Notes under the pieces: model-generated
Told to the model about the DNA's origin: nothing
The model's input: only the letters and a program-made list of their open reading frames with translations
The model's database searches: none
In this document: in pieces, positions 1 to 7,219 of the stretch
Layout of the letters: each line of letters begins with the position of its first letter
How positions within the stretch are numbered: the first letter of the stretch is position 1
Source: Puniceicoccales bacterium
GTDB lineage: Bacteria; Verrucomicrobiota; Verrucomicrobiia; Opitutales; JAIRLM01
Direction of reading: 5' to 3'
Assembly (NCBI GenBank): GCA_031258995.1
Contig: JAIRMB010000071.1
Coordinates: 1 to 14,062 of the forward strand
DNA: 14,062 nucleotides
Translations under genes and position numbers: made by a program

Positions 1-501
1 GGCCGGGCCGGCCTGCTCACCAACCGCTGGGACGGCGAGGGCCCGGCGGCCGGTAGGTCCTTCGACGGCAAAATTCCCTACTTCGGCGGCCGGGCGGGGC
101 TGAGTTGCCGCTGGGAAAATCGGGAAAAACATTCCATCGAGTGCTGTGGCAAGTACTTCTACTCTCGCGGGAACGGCGAAGATTTCGTACGGGAGGAGAT
201 TTCCTTCCGGCCGACGAATTCCCACCGGGTCCGGCTCGGCGGTCGGCTCGCCTACCCGTACCAATGGAAGCTAGCTCCTTGGTGCGGAGCATTTTACGAG
301 CGCGAATTCGCCGGAACGGCCCGCGGCAGCGCGGGCGGGCTGGACATCCCACAACCCTCGTTGAAGGGCGGCTCCACGGCCGGCGAACTGGGCCTCTCCT
401 ACCGGCCCAGCGCCGCCGCCGCCATCGACCTCGCCCTCCACGGCTCCACCGGCATACAGAAGAGCGTAAGCGGCTCCCTGCGAGCAAGATACGAGTTCTA
501 G
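1..501 (+). CDS. Autotransporter beta-barrel domain protein, C-terminal 166 residues (5' end outside window)
   Basis: This is the open frame from base 1 to the TAG at 499-501. Its 166 residues read as the last part of an autotransporter translocator barrel in the outer membrane, which anchors and exports the passenger domain. Visible traits are alternating polar/hydrophobic beta-strands and a segment around residues 77-105 with the family pattern of a glycine-rich strand, then L-x-P-W and an aromatic strand ending YEREF. Near the end is the family-typical LKGGSTAGELGLSYRPS stretch. The protein finishes on a strand ending R-Y-E-F, the C-terminal aromatic that the BAM complex recognises. Passenger and signal peptide lie upstream of the window, so the cargo is unknown. 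It converges with the TPR gene, whose stop is 16 bases away. Another outer-membrane barrel family is possible but less likely. Confidence 0.8.
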   Translation, partial: GRAGLLTNRWDGEGPAAGRSFDGKIPYFGGRAGLSCRWENREKHSIECCGKYFYSRGNGEDFVREEISFRPTNSHRVRLGGRLAYPYQWKLAPWCGAFYEREFAGTARGSAGGLDIPQPSLKGGSTAGELGLSYRPSAAAAIDLALHGSTGIQKSVSGSLRARYEF

Positions 502-517
502 CGCCTACGGCCGGAGT

Positions 518-898
518 TCATTTTTCCTTCTGGCGCAGCAGGCGAACGATGGCCCGATAGGCGGTGGATTCTTGCAGGGATTGGAGCCGTTGGTCCCGCT
601 CTAGCCGGCGCAGGTCGTCGTAGCCCAACTGTACGGCCAGTTTAAGATGATCTAGCGCAAACTGGCTCTGCCTCGAAAGGGCAAAGGCGCAGGCAAGGAC
701 ATAGTGCAGATTCGGATTTTCCGGCGCAAGCACGGTGGCCCGTACGGCTGTCCGGAGTCCGTCGCCGACGCGGCCAGCGGCGAGATAAAATTCGCTCAGG
801 CCGAGCAGCACGGGCAAATCGTCGCTGCACTTTTCGGCGAATTTCTCAAAGAGCGCACACTGGAAGGGCAGATCCTCGACAAATGTTTTCGCAGCCAT
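518..898 (-). CDS. Small TPR-like helical protein, function unknown
   Basis: This 126-residue protein begins with ATG two bases after the argS stop, so it is almost certainly co-transcribed and probably translationally coupled. The argS stop region itself supplies a purine-rich ribosome site (AGGATGTAGGG). The sequence is helical with TPR-like spacing: about residues 28-60 read as one helix pair (LLGLSEFYLAAGRVGDGLRT, then a second helix ending L-A-P-E-N-P) and about 63-95 as the next (HYVLACAFALSRQSQFALDH, then L-A-V-Q-L-G-Y-D). The A-P-E-N-P turn and the A-L/G-Y-D spacing are typical of tetratricopeptide repeats, which bind proteins. There is no signal peptide or membrane segment, so it should be cytoplasmic. 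I do not recognise a specific family. Its link with arginyl-tRNA synthetase may be only operonic. Confidence 0.75.
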   Translation of the reverse strand: MAAKTFVEDLPFQCALFEKFAEKCSDDLPVLLGLSEFYLAAGRVGDGLRTAVRATVLAPENPNLHYVLACAFALSRQSQFALDHLKLAVQLGYDDLRRLERDQRLQSLQESTAYRAIVRLLRQKEK

Positions 899-900
899 CC

Positions 901-2670
901 CTACATCCTATTAAGCGGTTTAATGCCAAGCAATTGTAATCCAATCGTGAGAAAATTGGCCGTAACCTCGCAGAGGCCCAATCGCCGCTCGGCGACTTCC
1001 CTTGTCGCTCCGAAGATGCGGCTGCTATCGTAAAATGAGGAAAACTCGCAGGCAAGTTCGTAAAGATAGCTGCAGAGTAGGTGGGGACGCAGGTCCTCCA
1101 GCGCCATGGCGAGCGTAAGGGGAAAGAGAAAAAGTCTGCGAGCAAGCGCACGTTCTTCCGCCGTATCTGGTTCTAAATTTGTCCCCGGTCGAAGGGCCTC
1201 CCCGTCGGCGCGCCGCCGAATGGCTCTGCAGCGGGCAACGGCGTACTGCAGGTAGGGGGCCGTATTGCCCTCGAAGGAGAGCATTTTTTCCAGCGAAAAG
1301 ACGTAGTCGGACGTGCGGTTCTGGGAAAGATCGCCGTACTTGAGCGCCCCCACGCCGACGGCGCAGGCTACGGCCGTCCGTTCCTCTGCGGGCAGGCGTG
1401 GATTTTTTTCCGCCAGAATTTCTCCGGCGCGGCCGATGGCGCTATCGAACAGCTCTTGCAGACGAACGGGTTCCCCCGAACGGGTCTTGATAGCCTTTCC
1501 GTCGCTGCCGCAGACGGTCCCAAACCACACGTGGCGGAGCGTTGGCAGTGGATAGTTTTTGGCGAGAAACCATTTTTTCACGGTCAAAAAAAGCTGCTCG
1601 AAATGGTCCCTCTGACGGCCGTCGGTAACGTACAAAATTTCTTCAGCAGCAAGATGTTCAACTCGATATAGAACTGCAGCCAGGTCCGTTGCGGCGTAGT
1701 TAGAGGTGCCGTCGGACTTGCGCACGAGAAAGGGCTGCTCCCGAAAGCGTTCGTGTTCCCCATGAAAAACGACAAGCGCCCCACCGTCTTCTTCTGCAAC
1801 GGAGCAGCGTAGGAGTTCGTCGTAGACCCGGGCAACGGAATTGCGATAGAAGGATTCGCCAAGAACCAGGTCAAATTGCACATCGGTCAAATCGTAGATT
1901 TTTTGAAAGGAGGCGTAGGAAATTTCGTTAATTTTCTCCCAGAGCGCCAACCGTTCCGGGTCGCCGCCCTGCAGCGCCAGCAGCTCCCGTCGCGCCTCCA
2001 TCAGCGCCTTTGGCGACCGCTCCGTTTCGACATTCCCTCTGCGATAGAGGGATTCCAGCAGGTCTAGTGCTTCCTCCTGGGGGACCGACGGCAGGTCCAC
2101 CCCTTCGAGTCGCAGCTGTCGCAGCAAAATGCCGAATTGGGTCCCCCAGTCGCCGATATGATTGTCGCGAACCACCTTTGCTCCGAAAAAGTCCAGCAGC
2201 CGATAGAGGCAGTCGCCGATCGCCAGAGAGCGTAGGTGGCCGACGTGCATCTGCTTGGCGCTGTTTGGACAGGAATAGTCCAGCACCACCCGCCGCCCGG
2301 CCAAGCCCGTGACGGCGGCAGCGGCCCGACGAAAGTCCTCCGGGCCGCCGTAGGCTGCGAGCCATTCCCCGAGGGCTGCGGCCCGCAGCACGATGTTTAA
2401 AAAGCCGGCTCCGGAAATTTCCGCTACGGCAAGGGCCGAAAAATCGTCGTCCTCCTCGAGGGCGGAAAGCAGCTGTCCGGCCAGCTGGCGCGGACTAGCG
2501 CCGTGCCGCTTGCCGTAGGGCAAAATTCCATTAGCCTGAAAATCTCCGAAATGGGCGTCGGCCACTCGCACGGTCGGCTGAAAATCGGCGCCAAAACCGC
2601 AGCGATCCTGCGCGACCCTGCCGATTTTCTCTTCTAGGTGGGGCAAGAAATCGAAGGGGACCTTTCCCAT
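901..2670 (-). CDS. argS: Arginyl-tRNA synthetase
   Basis: This 589-residue cytoplasmic class I synthetase attaches arginine to tRNA-Arg using ATP. The domains run in family order. An N-terminal additional domain covers about residues 1-110. The Rossmann catalytic core carries D-Y-S-C-P-N-S-A-K-Q and the HIGH-type motif H-V-G-H at 142-145, followed by DNHIGDWGTQFG. The KMSKS-type loop is degenerate (G-S-D-G-K-A-I-K-T-R-S-G, about 386-397), as in many ArgRS. A helical DALR anticodon-binding domain ends in LQLLGIKPLNRM, the usual C-terminus. Length is normal and no key segment is missing. The ATG start at 2670 is preceded by AAAAGGG, a plausible ribosome site. It is divergent from the Inc-like gene and followed 2 nt later by the TPR gene. 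Confidence 0.97.
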   Translation of the reverse strand: MGKVPFDFLPHLEEKIGRVAQDRCGFGADFQPTVRVADAHFGDFQANGILPYGKRHGASPRQLAGQLLSALEEDDDFSALAVAEISGAGFLNIVLRAAALGEWLAAYGGPEDFRRAAAAVTGLAGRRVVLDYSCPNSAKQMHVGHLRSLAIGDCLYRLLDFFGAKVVRDNHIGDWGTQFGILLRQLRLEGVDLPSVPQEEALDLLESLYRRGNVETERSPKALMEARRELLALQGGDPERLALWEKINEISYASFQKIYDLTDVQFDLVLGESFYRNSVARVYDELLRCSVAEEDGGALVVFHGEHERFREQPFLVRKSDGTSNYAATDLAAVLYRVEHLAAEEILYVTDGRQRDHFEQLFLTVKKWFLAKNYPLPTLRHVWFGTVCGSDGKAIKTRSGEPVRLQELFDSAIGRAGEILAEKNPRLPAEERTAVACAVGVGALKYGDLSQNRTSDYVFSLEKMLSFEGNTAPYLQYAVARCRAIRRRADGEALRPGTNLEPDTAEERALARRLFLFPLTLAMALEDLRPHLLCSYLYELACEFSSFYDSSRIFGATREVAERRLGLCEVTANFLTIGLQLLGIKPLNRM

Positions 2671-2749
2671 GGCCGCCCTTTTCCTAGGGCACGGCTACCA
2701 GCTGTCTAGAATATTTGCGCCCCGTCCGTCGAATTTGTCGGCCCAAAAG

Positions 2750-2780
2750 TTGAGAAATTGTTCTCTAATTGCGGTACAAT
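2750..2780 (+). promoter_or_regulatory. Possible sigma70-type promoter for the Inc-like gene
   Basis: TTGAGA at 2750-2755 and TACAAT at 2775-2780 resemble -35 and -10 boxes, with a 19-base spacer that is longer than ideal. Transcription would begin near 2787, about 70 bases before the GTG start of the gene at 2860. It lies in the AT-rich half of the divergent spacer between argS and that gene. No convincing -35/-10 pair was found for argS on the other strand, only a TATTCT near 2710. This is pattern-based, and the promoter preferences of this organism are unknown. Confidence 0.35.
2752..2765. repeat. Short inverted repeat overlapping the candidate promoter
   Basis: GAGAA-ATTG-TTCTC is a perfect 5-base inverted repeat with a 4-base centre. 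It starts inside the candidate -35 box and extends into the spacer of the promoter proposed for the Inc-like gene. Its position would suit a repressor operator, but a repeat this short can arise by chance in AT-rich DNA and no second copy was noticed. Confidence 0.25.
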
Positions 2781-2859
2781 CAGGCTCTCTTTGGGATAGC
2801 GGGTGAAATGTGATCATTTAACAATTCGACAGATGGCACTAAATTGATAAAATAGCATC

Positions 2860-3705
2860 GTGGCCGTTACTCGATTTCCACTGAAACGAGCTTTTATGGG
2901 GCAGACCATTGAGTTCTTTAGTGAAAATCAAAAAACCGCTCAGTCAGAAGGAAATCAGATAACTCCTTCTACTATAGTTAGTACCGCTGAAAGCTGCGCT
3001 GTGAAATCGGATAAAATGTGCACTTTGGCTCGAGTGCTCACAATTGTCGGCGGTGTCGCTCTGGCGGCGGGCGCAAGTGCCCTATTAATTTTTCTGCCAC
3101 CGCTCGGCTTGATCGGCAGTGCGGTTTTATTCTATGGCATTCTCGCGGGTACGCCCTTAGCCATTGTCGGAATGATGTCCCTTATAAACGCGATATTCAC
3201 TAACAAGTACGATGCATCCGTTTTTCTTCAATCGGCAAGCAGGGCGCTAATGGATGGATTGCGGTATGCGGGAGAATTTGCCAAACGATACGAAGAACCG
3301 GGCTCCGCTGAAAACAATAAAAGCCTTGCGCAGAAAGACGTTAAAGAACTCATCGCACACCTCGACCATTTCTTATTGGGAACGGTCCAGTATGGGGATG
3401 GCGAAACTGTCGACCCGAGTTTGTTGCAGGAAAAGTGCAAAGATCCAGCGATAGCGTTTCTACTCCAACTGCGTGAGTTCATCGTCAATGCCGATCGGCG
3501 CGCCAATCTATCGGGAGTGCAAGTTGTCATGCTGCTTGCGACTTTGGCAGAGACCCTGGACCCGTGTCGAGCGGCGCTGGACATTGCCGATATTCCTGGA
3601 GCGCAGCAGGGTATTAGACAATTCACCATGGGATACGTGCGCACGGAAATTGATGCCGTTTTGCAGAAGATCACGGGAGAATCGTACATGAGGCCCAATT
3701 TGTGA
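2860..3705 (+). CDS. Inc-like protein with two-lobed hydrophobic segment, candidate type III secreted effector
   Basis: This is a 281-residue protein of no family I can name. Residues 1-53 are polar and rich in S, T, N and Q, with no Sec signal peptide. Residues 56-112 form two hydrophobic lobes separated by a short turn at L-P-P-L-G (79-83), giving an apparent hairpin of two membrane helices. The remaining 170 residues are soluble and helical, with charged helices and K-D-V-K-E-L-I-A-H-L-D-H. A polar N-terminus followed by a bilobed hydrophobic domain is the hallmark of chlamydial inclusion-membrane (Inc) proteins, which are type III effectors inserted into host membranes. That comparison is of architecture only. 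The gene is AT-richer than its neighbours (one sampled line about 40% G+C). The start is uncertain: GTG at 2860 has no clear ribosome site, and ATG at 2896 (269 aa) is an alternative. It stands alone between argS and alaS. Confidence 0.75.
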   Translation: MAVTRFPLKRAFMGQTIEFFSENQKTAQSEGNQITPSTIVSTAESCAVKSDKMCTLARVLTIVGGVALAAGASALLIFLPPLGLIGSAVLFYGILAGTPLAIVGMMSLINAIFTNKYDASVFLQSASRALMDGLRYAGEFAKRYEEPGSAENNKSLAQKDVKELIAHLDHFLLGTVQYGDGETVDPSLLQEKCKDPAIAFLLQLREFIVNADRRANLSGVQVVMLLATLAETLDPCRAALDIADIPGAQQGIRQFTMGYVRTEIDAVLQKITGESYMRPNL

Positions 3706-4015
3706 AACTTGGGCACTCATTCCACTTTCTGGGGAATGAAAAAGTGACGGGGAGTCAAGAAGTGCCAATGGTCCGGAAAGAACCGACGGCGGTGAAGTCG
3801 AACTCTCCAATTTAGGCTGACCTGGAGGGGAATAGCCCACTATGGCCGTCTGGCAAGCGCGGCCTCTATGCCGTCCATGATCCCTTCCGCCCGTCGCTCG
3901 GGAGCCGAACGTGCAAATGGCCGATCCGCTGCCCGCCCGCTCCTCCATCGGCAAGAGCGGATGGGGCGGGGCACAAAAGGGTTGTCAAAAGGACCTCGGC
4001 GGCTAGCTGGGCGCT
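3706..4015. other. Gene-free spacer upstream of alaS
   Basis: These 310 bases hold no convincing gene on either strand; the minus-strand frames crossing it are antisense to flanking genes. The only structure seen near the left end is a 7-bp hairpin at 3717-3739 (TCATTCC, 9-base loop, GGAATGA). It is followed by A-rich rather than T-rich sequence, so it is a poor intrinsic terminator for the upstream gene. TTGTCA at 3982 could be a -35 element for alaS, but no matching -10 is visible. No tRNA or known riboswitch pattern was recognised. Confidence 0.6.
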
Positions 4016-6685
4016 GTGGACGCCGGCAGTTTCCGCAGTGATTTTTTGGAATTTTTTCGGGAAAAAGGCCATCGCATCGTCCCTTCCGCGTCGCTCATGC
4101 CCTCCGCGCCGAATCTCCTTTTTACAAACGCGGGGATGAACCAGTTCGTGCCCTGTTTTTTGGGCCAGCGACCGAATTCGGACGGCCGTGTGGCGGACGT
4201 GCAGAAGTGCATACGGGCCGGTGGGAAGCACAACGATCTGGAGGACGTCGGCTACGACTGCTACCATCACACCTTTTTTGAAATGCTGGGCAATTGGTCT
4301 TTCGGCGACTACTTCAAGGAGGAGGCCATCCGCTGGGCCTGGGAGTTGCTAGTAAAGCGCTGGCATTTCCCAAAGGAACGGCTCATGGCCACGGTCTATC
4401 GGCCGCTGCCGGGCGATCCGGCCTCCTACGACGGGGAGTCCTACGCTATCTGGTGTCGACTGTTTCGGGAAGAGGGCCTCGATCCCGAAAGACATATCTC
4501 CTACGGCGGAGCGCGGGATAATTTTTGGATGATGGGTGAGACGGGCCCCTGCGGGCCCTGCACCGAAATACATATGGATCTGACGGCCCGTGGCGATGGC
4601 GGACTGGCGTCGGTGGGCGGTTCCAGTCCCCGCCGCATGGAGCTGTGGAACCTAGTTTTTATTCAGTACAACGCGCTGGGCGATGAAAAATTCGAACAGC
4701 TCCCCCAGCGCTACGTGGATACGGGCATGGGTCTGGAGCGCATTGCCGGCATCTGGGCCACTACGGACGGATTTCGCGACTTCTCTCGGCCTCCCTCCAA
4801 CTATTCGAGTAGCCTCTTTCAACCGCTCCTGGATCGGGTAGCACGGCTCAGCGGGAAGGACATAACCTACGGCGGTTCCGTACCGGAGAACCGACGATCG
4901 CCCTCGGAGCGGGAACTTTTCGATTGCGCCTTCCGGGCGGTGGCGGACCACTCGCGCACGCTGACCCTCGCCATCGCTGATGGCATTTTTCCCAGCAACG
5001 AAGGGCGTGGCTACGTGCTGCGGCGAATCCTGCGACGGGCCGTGCTCTTCGGCCGGCGGCTCGAACTGCGGGGCAATTACTTGGCGGATTTGGCGGACGT
5101 TTGCCGTCGAACCTTGGAAACTGCCTACGGCAACCTATCCGACTCTCGCGAAGTCATTCAAACTACCCTGATTAGGGAGCAGGATGCCTTCGAGCGCACG
5201 ATCGATCGCGGATTGCAAGTTTTGGAGGCGGCCATTGGGATCCATCGGGATCGCATTCCCGGCGAAGTTCTCTTTGAACTGCACGACACCTACGGCTTTC
5301 CCCTGGATCTGTCTCAACTTATTGCAGCAGAAAGGAATTGCTCCGTTGACCTGGAAGGTTTTGAGCGGGCCATGGAACGGCAGCGGACCCGCGCCCGCAG
5401 TTCGCAAAAAATGCAAAAAATTACCGTGGAGGCATCCGCGTTGCCGCCCACCGTCTTCGTGGGCTACGACCTGCCGGACGGTCCTACGGAAAGCACCATT
5501 CTTGCCGTCCTGCCCCGATCGACCGGCGGTAGTTGTCTGGTTACGGCCGAATCCCCTTTTTACGGTGAGATGGGCGGCCAGTGCGGCGATAGGGGGGCCG
5601 TGACCGTCGATGGCAAAAAATGGGCGATCGTCGCTACGGAGCGGGGCGGGAAGGGCACATTGCTGCATGCAGTGAACGGGTCCCTTGACGAAAAACTCGT
5701 CGGACAGAGGGCTACCCTGGAAGTGGACAAAAGTCGTCGCCGCCGCATCTGCGCCCACCACACGGCTACCCACATTCTTCAGGCTGCCTTGCGTAAAAGG
5801 CTAGGAAATCACGTGATGCAAGCCGGATCGCTGGTGACGGAGGACTGCCTCCGCTTCGATTTTTCCCACTTTCGGGCCCTCAGCGAGGAGGAGCTGGCTG
5901 AGGTGGAGCGGGAGGCAAATGGGACCGTGCGGGCGAACATGCCAGTGAATGTTTTTGAGACAGAATTCGAAAAGCGGCCGCCCCACTGCCTGGCCCACTT
6001 CGGCGAGCGCTACGGCGGCCGGGTGCGGGTGGTGGAAATCGGTCCGACGGCGGAGCTCTGCGGTGGCACCCACGCGTCCGCCACGGGAGAGATTGGTACG
6101 ATTAAGATCATCGCGGAAAGTGCCATAGCGGCCGGGACGCGCCGCATTTGTGCTCTGGCCGGCGAGGTCGCCCACGAGCACTACGGCGAGCTGTTTCGCC
6201 GGCAGCGGGAATTGCAGCGGGAGCTGGCCGGTGGCGAACCGCTAGAGGCCATAAGGGTTCTGCGGGAACGACTTAAAAATTTTGAGAAGGAAGCGAAGGA
6301 ACGGACGGAGGCGGCCAGGCGGGAAGAGCTGGCCGGCCTCTCCGCGGCGCTTCGCGCCGCGGAGAGGCACCGCCACTGCCACAGGGTGCGGCCCCAGGAC
6401 GGCGAGGCGCTCCGCGCCCTGGCTCGGCAGCTGCAGGCACAGCTCGAGGGCAGTGACCTGCTGTTGCTGCTGGCGGAGGAGAGGGACCGGTGGAACTTCG
6501 CCATCGTTGGCGGTCCGGACGGCGGTACCGCCGGAGAGCTGGCAAAGGAGTTGGCGACCGCGGTCGGCGGCCGGGGCGGTGGCCGGGGCAATTTCGCCGG
6601 CGGGACTTTGCCTAGGACCGACGACAGAGCCCTGACCGGCTGGATAAGGAAATTTCAGGGGGATGATTCCGAGCAACTCTCTTGA
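4016..6685 (+). CDS. alaS: Alanyl-tRNA synthetase
   Basis: This 889-residue class II synthetase charges tRNA-Ala and edits mischarged Ser or Gly. The N-terminal catalytic core carries LLFTNAGMNQF near the start, then G-P-C-G-P-C-T-E-I-H (177 onward), Y-V-D-T-G-M-G-L-E-R and GRGYVLRRILRRAV. The editing domain follows, with the zinc ligands H582 and H586 (H-T-A-T-H) and C682 and H686 (C-G-G-T-H). A coiled-coil linker of about 720-790 leads to the C-terminal C-Ala/DHHA1 domain, whose glycine-rich G-G-R-G-G-G-R-G-N-F-A-G-G lies near the end. Length is normal. The GTG start fits the usual distance to the first conserved D-F-L-E-F-F, although no strong ribosome site precedes it. The gene is a single transcription unit that converges with the miaA-murA-dciA operon. 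Confidence 0.97.
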   Translation: MDAGSFRSDFLEFFREKGHRIVPSASLMPSAPNLLFTNAGMNQFVPCFLGQRPNSDGRVADVQKCIRAGGKHNDLEDVGYDCYHHTFFEMLGNWSFGDYFKEEAIRWAWELLVKRWHFPKERLMATVYRPLPGDPASYDGESYAIWCRLFREEGLDPERHISYGGARDNFWMMGETGPCGPCTEIHMDLTARGDGGLASVGGSSPRRMELWNLVFIQYNALGDEKFEQLPQRYVDTGMGLERIAGIWATTDGFRDFSRPPSNYSSSLFQPLLDRVARLSGKDITYGGSVPENRRSPSERELFDCAFRAVADHSRTLTLAIADGIFPSNEGRGYVLRRILRRAVLFGRRLELRGNYLADLADVCRRTLETAYGNLSDSREVIQTTLIREQDAFERTIDRGLQVLEAAIGIHRDRIPGEVLFELHDTYGFPLDLSQLIAAERNCSVDLEGFERAMERQRTRARSSQKMQKITVEASALPPTVFVGYDLPDGPTESTILAVLPRSTGGSCLVTAESPFYGEMGGQCGDRGAVTVDGKKWAIVATERGGKGTLLHAVNGSLDEKLVGQRATLEVDKSRRRRICAHHTATHILQAALRKRLGNHVMQAGSLVTEDCLRFDFSHFRALSEEELAEVEREANGTVRANMPVNVFETEFEKRPPHCLAHFGERYGGRVRVVEIGPTAELCGGTHASATGEIGTIKIIAESAIAAGTRRICALAGEVAHEHYGELFRRQRELQRELAGGEPLEAIRVLRERLKNFEKEAKERTEAARREELAGLSAALRAAERHRHCHRVRPQDGEALRALARQLQAQLEGSDLLLLLAEERDRWNFAIVGGPDGGTAGELAKELATAVGGRGGGRGNFAGGTLPRTDDRALTGWIRKFQGDDSEQLS

Positions 6686-6740
6686 ATTTGAAGAAAGTCA
6701 GCTTGGATCATTACAATGATAGTGTCGGCGCTTCTTATCC

Positions 6741-6766
6741 AAAAAAATTACCAACCATCGTTGGTA
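6741..6766 (-). terminator. Intrinsic terminator of the miaA-murA-dciA operon
   Basis: Read on the minus strand, a perfect 7-bp stem (TACCAAC, 4-base loop, GTTGGTA; 6766 to 6749) runs directly into AATTTTTTT (6749 to 6741). This is a standard rho-independent terminator. It lies about 80 bases past the dciA stop and is not T-rich on the plus side, so it serves only the minus-strand operon and not alaS. Confidence 0.8.
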
Positions 6767-6844
6767 TCGACGGCAGTGCGGATGAGATTTTGTTTAGAAA
6801 GTTGAAATCCTTCGGTGGAAGCGCCGCAGTTGTAATTTTCAGCC

Positions 6845-7219
6845 CTAGCGACAGAAAGGTCGGATGGTTCGGATGGCGGCCGAATCGGGCAATTTGTGAA
6901 TTTCCCGCAGAATTTCCTTCTGTCGCAGAGACAGCTCTTGGGCGGTCGCATCGCCGGAAACGAGAACGGTCAGAACAAATCCGCGTATGCAGTACGGCTT
7001 GCTCAGGCGGGACAGGGTTGCGCCGACGATTTGAGGCCAAAGATCGGTCAGCGTCTGAAGTCGGCTTGAACGGCTCAAGCAGGTGCCCATGATGCGATTG
7101 AGCAGATCATCGAGCCGATCGACGGGTCGGACCAATGGCCGCCGCTCCAGGGCCGGCAGGCCACAAAAATTTTCCATTAGTCGCCACTGGGCACCGTTAA
7201 AATGCTTTCGTGGGCCCAT
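6845..7219 (-). CDS. dciA: DciA-type (DUF721) replicative helicase operator
   Basis: This 124-residue cytoplasmic protein has the DUF721/DciA pattern. A helix near residues 38-62 is followed by L-W-P-Q-I-V-G-A-T-L-S-R-L-S-K-P, then a strand F-V-L-T-V-L-V-S-G-D-A, then A-Q-E-L-S-L-R-Q-K-E-I-L-R-E-I. The protein ends with an I-R-T-I-R-P-F strand. DciA proteins interact with and help load the replicative helicase DnaB in bacteria that lack DnaC or DnaI. The ATG at 7219 shares its A with the TGA of murA (TGATG), which implies translational coupling. It is the last gene of the operon, with an intrinsic terminator about 80 bases downstream. The symbol is assigned from the motif pattern only. Confidence 0.8.
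   Translation of the reverse strand: MGPRKHFNGAQWRLMENFCGLPALERRPLVRPVDRLDDLLNRIMGTCLSRSSRLQTLTDLWPQIVGATLSRLSKPYCIRGFVLTVLVSGDATAQELSLRQKEILREIHKLPDSAAIRTIRPFCR

Noticed and set aside
105..560. 151-codon plus-strand frame across the left edge
   Set aside because: It is out of frame with the autotransporter barrel, is Arg/Pro-rich as expected for a shadow frame in G+C-rich DNA, and has no domain.
3717..3739. Hairpin after the Inc-like gene as a terminator
   Set aside because: The 7-bp stem is followed by A-rich and not T-rich DNA on the plus strand, and the loop of 9 bases is large.
3706..4015. T-box, tRNA or other RNA element before alaS
   Set aside because: No T-box sequence, cloverleaf or CCA-like end could be found by eye.
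3508..4270. Minus-strand frames across the spacer before alaS
   Set aside because: They are antisense to the Inc-like gene or to alaS, with no conserved motifs or ribosome sites.
6682..7092. 136-codon plus-strand frame beginning at the alaS stop
   Set aside because: Its second half is antisense to dciA, which has a clear family pattern, and its first half covers the minus-strand terminator. It begins with TTG, lacks a ribosome site and shows no known motifs.
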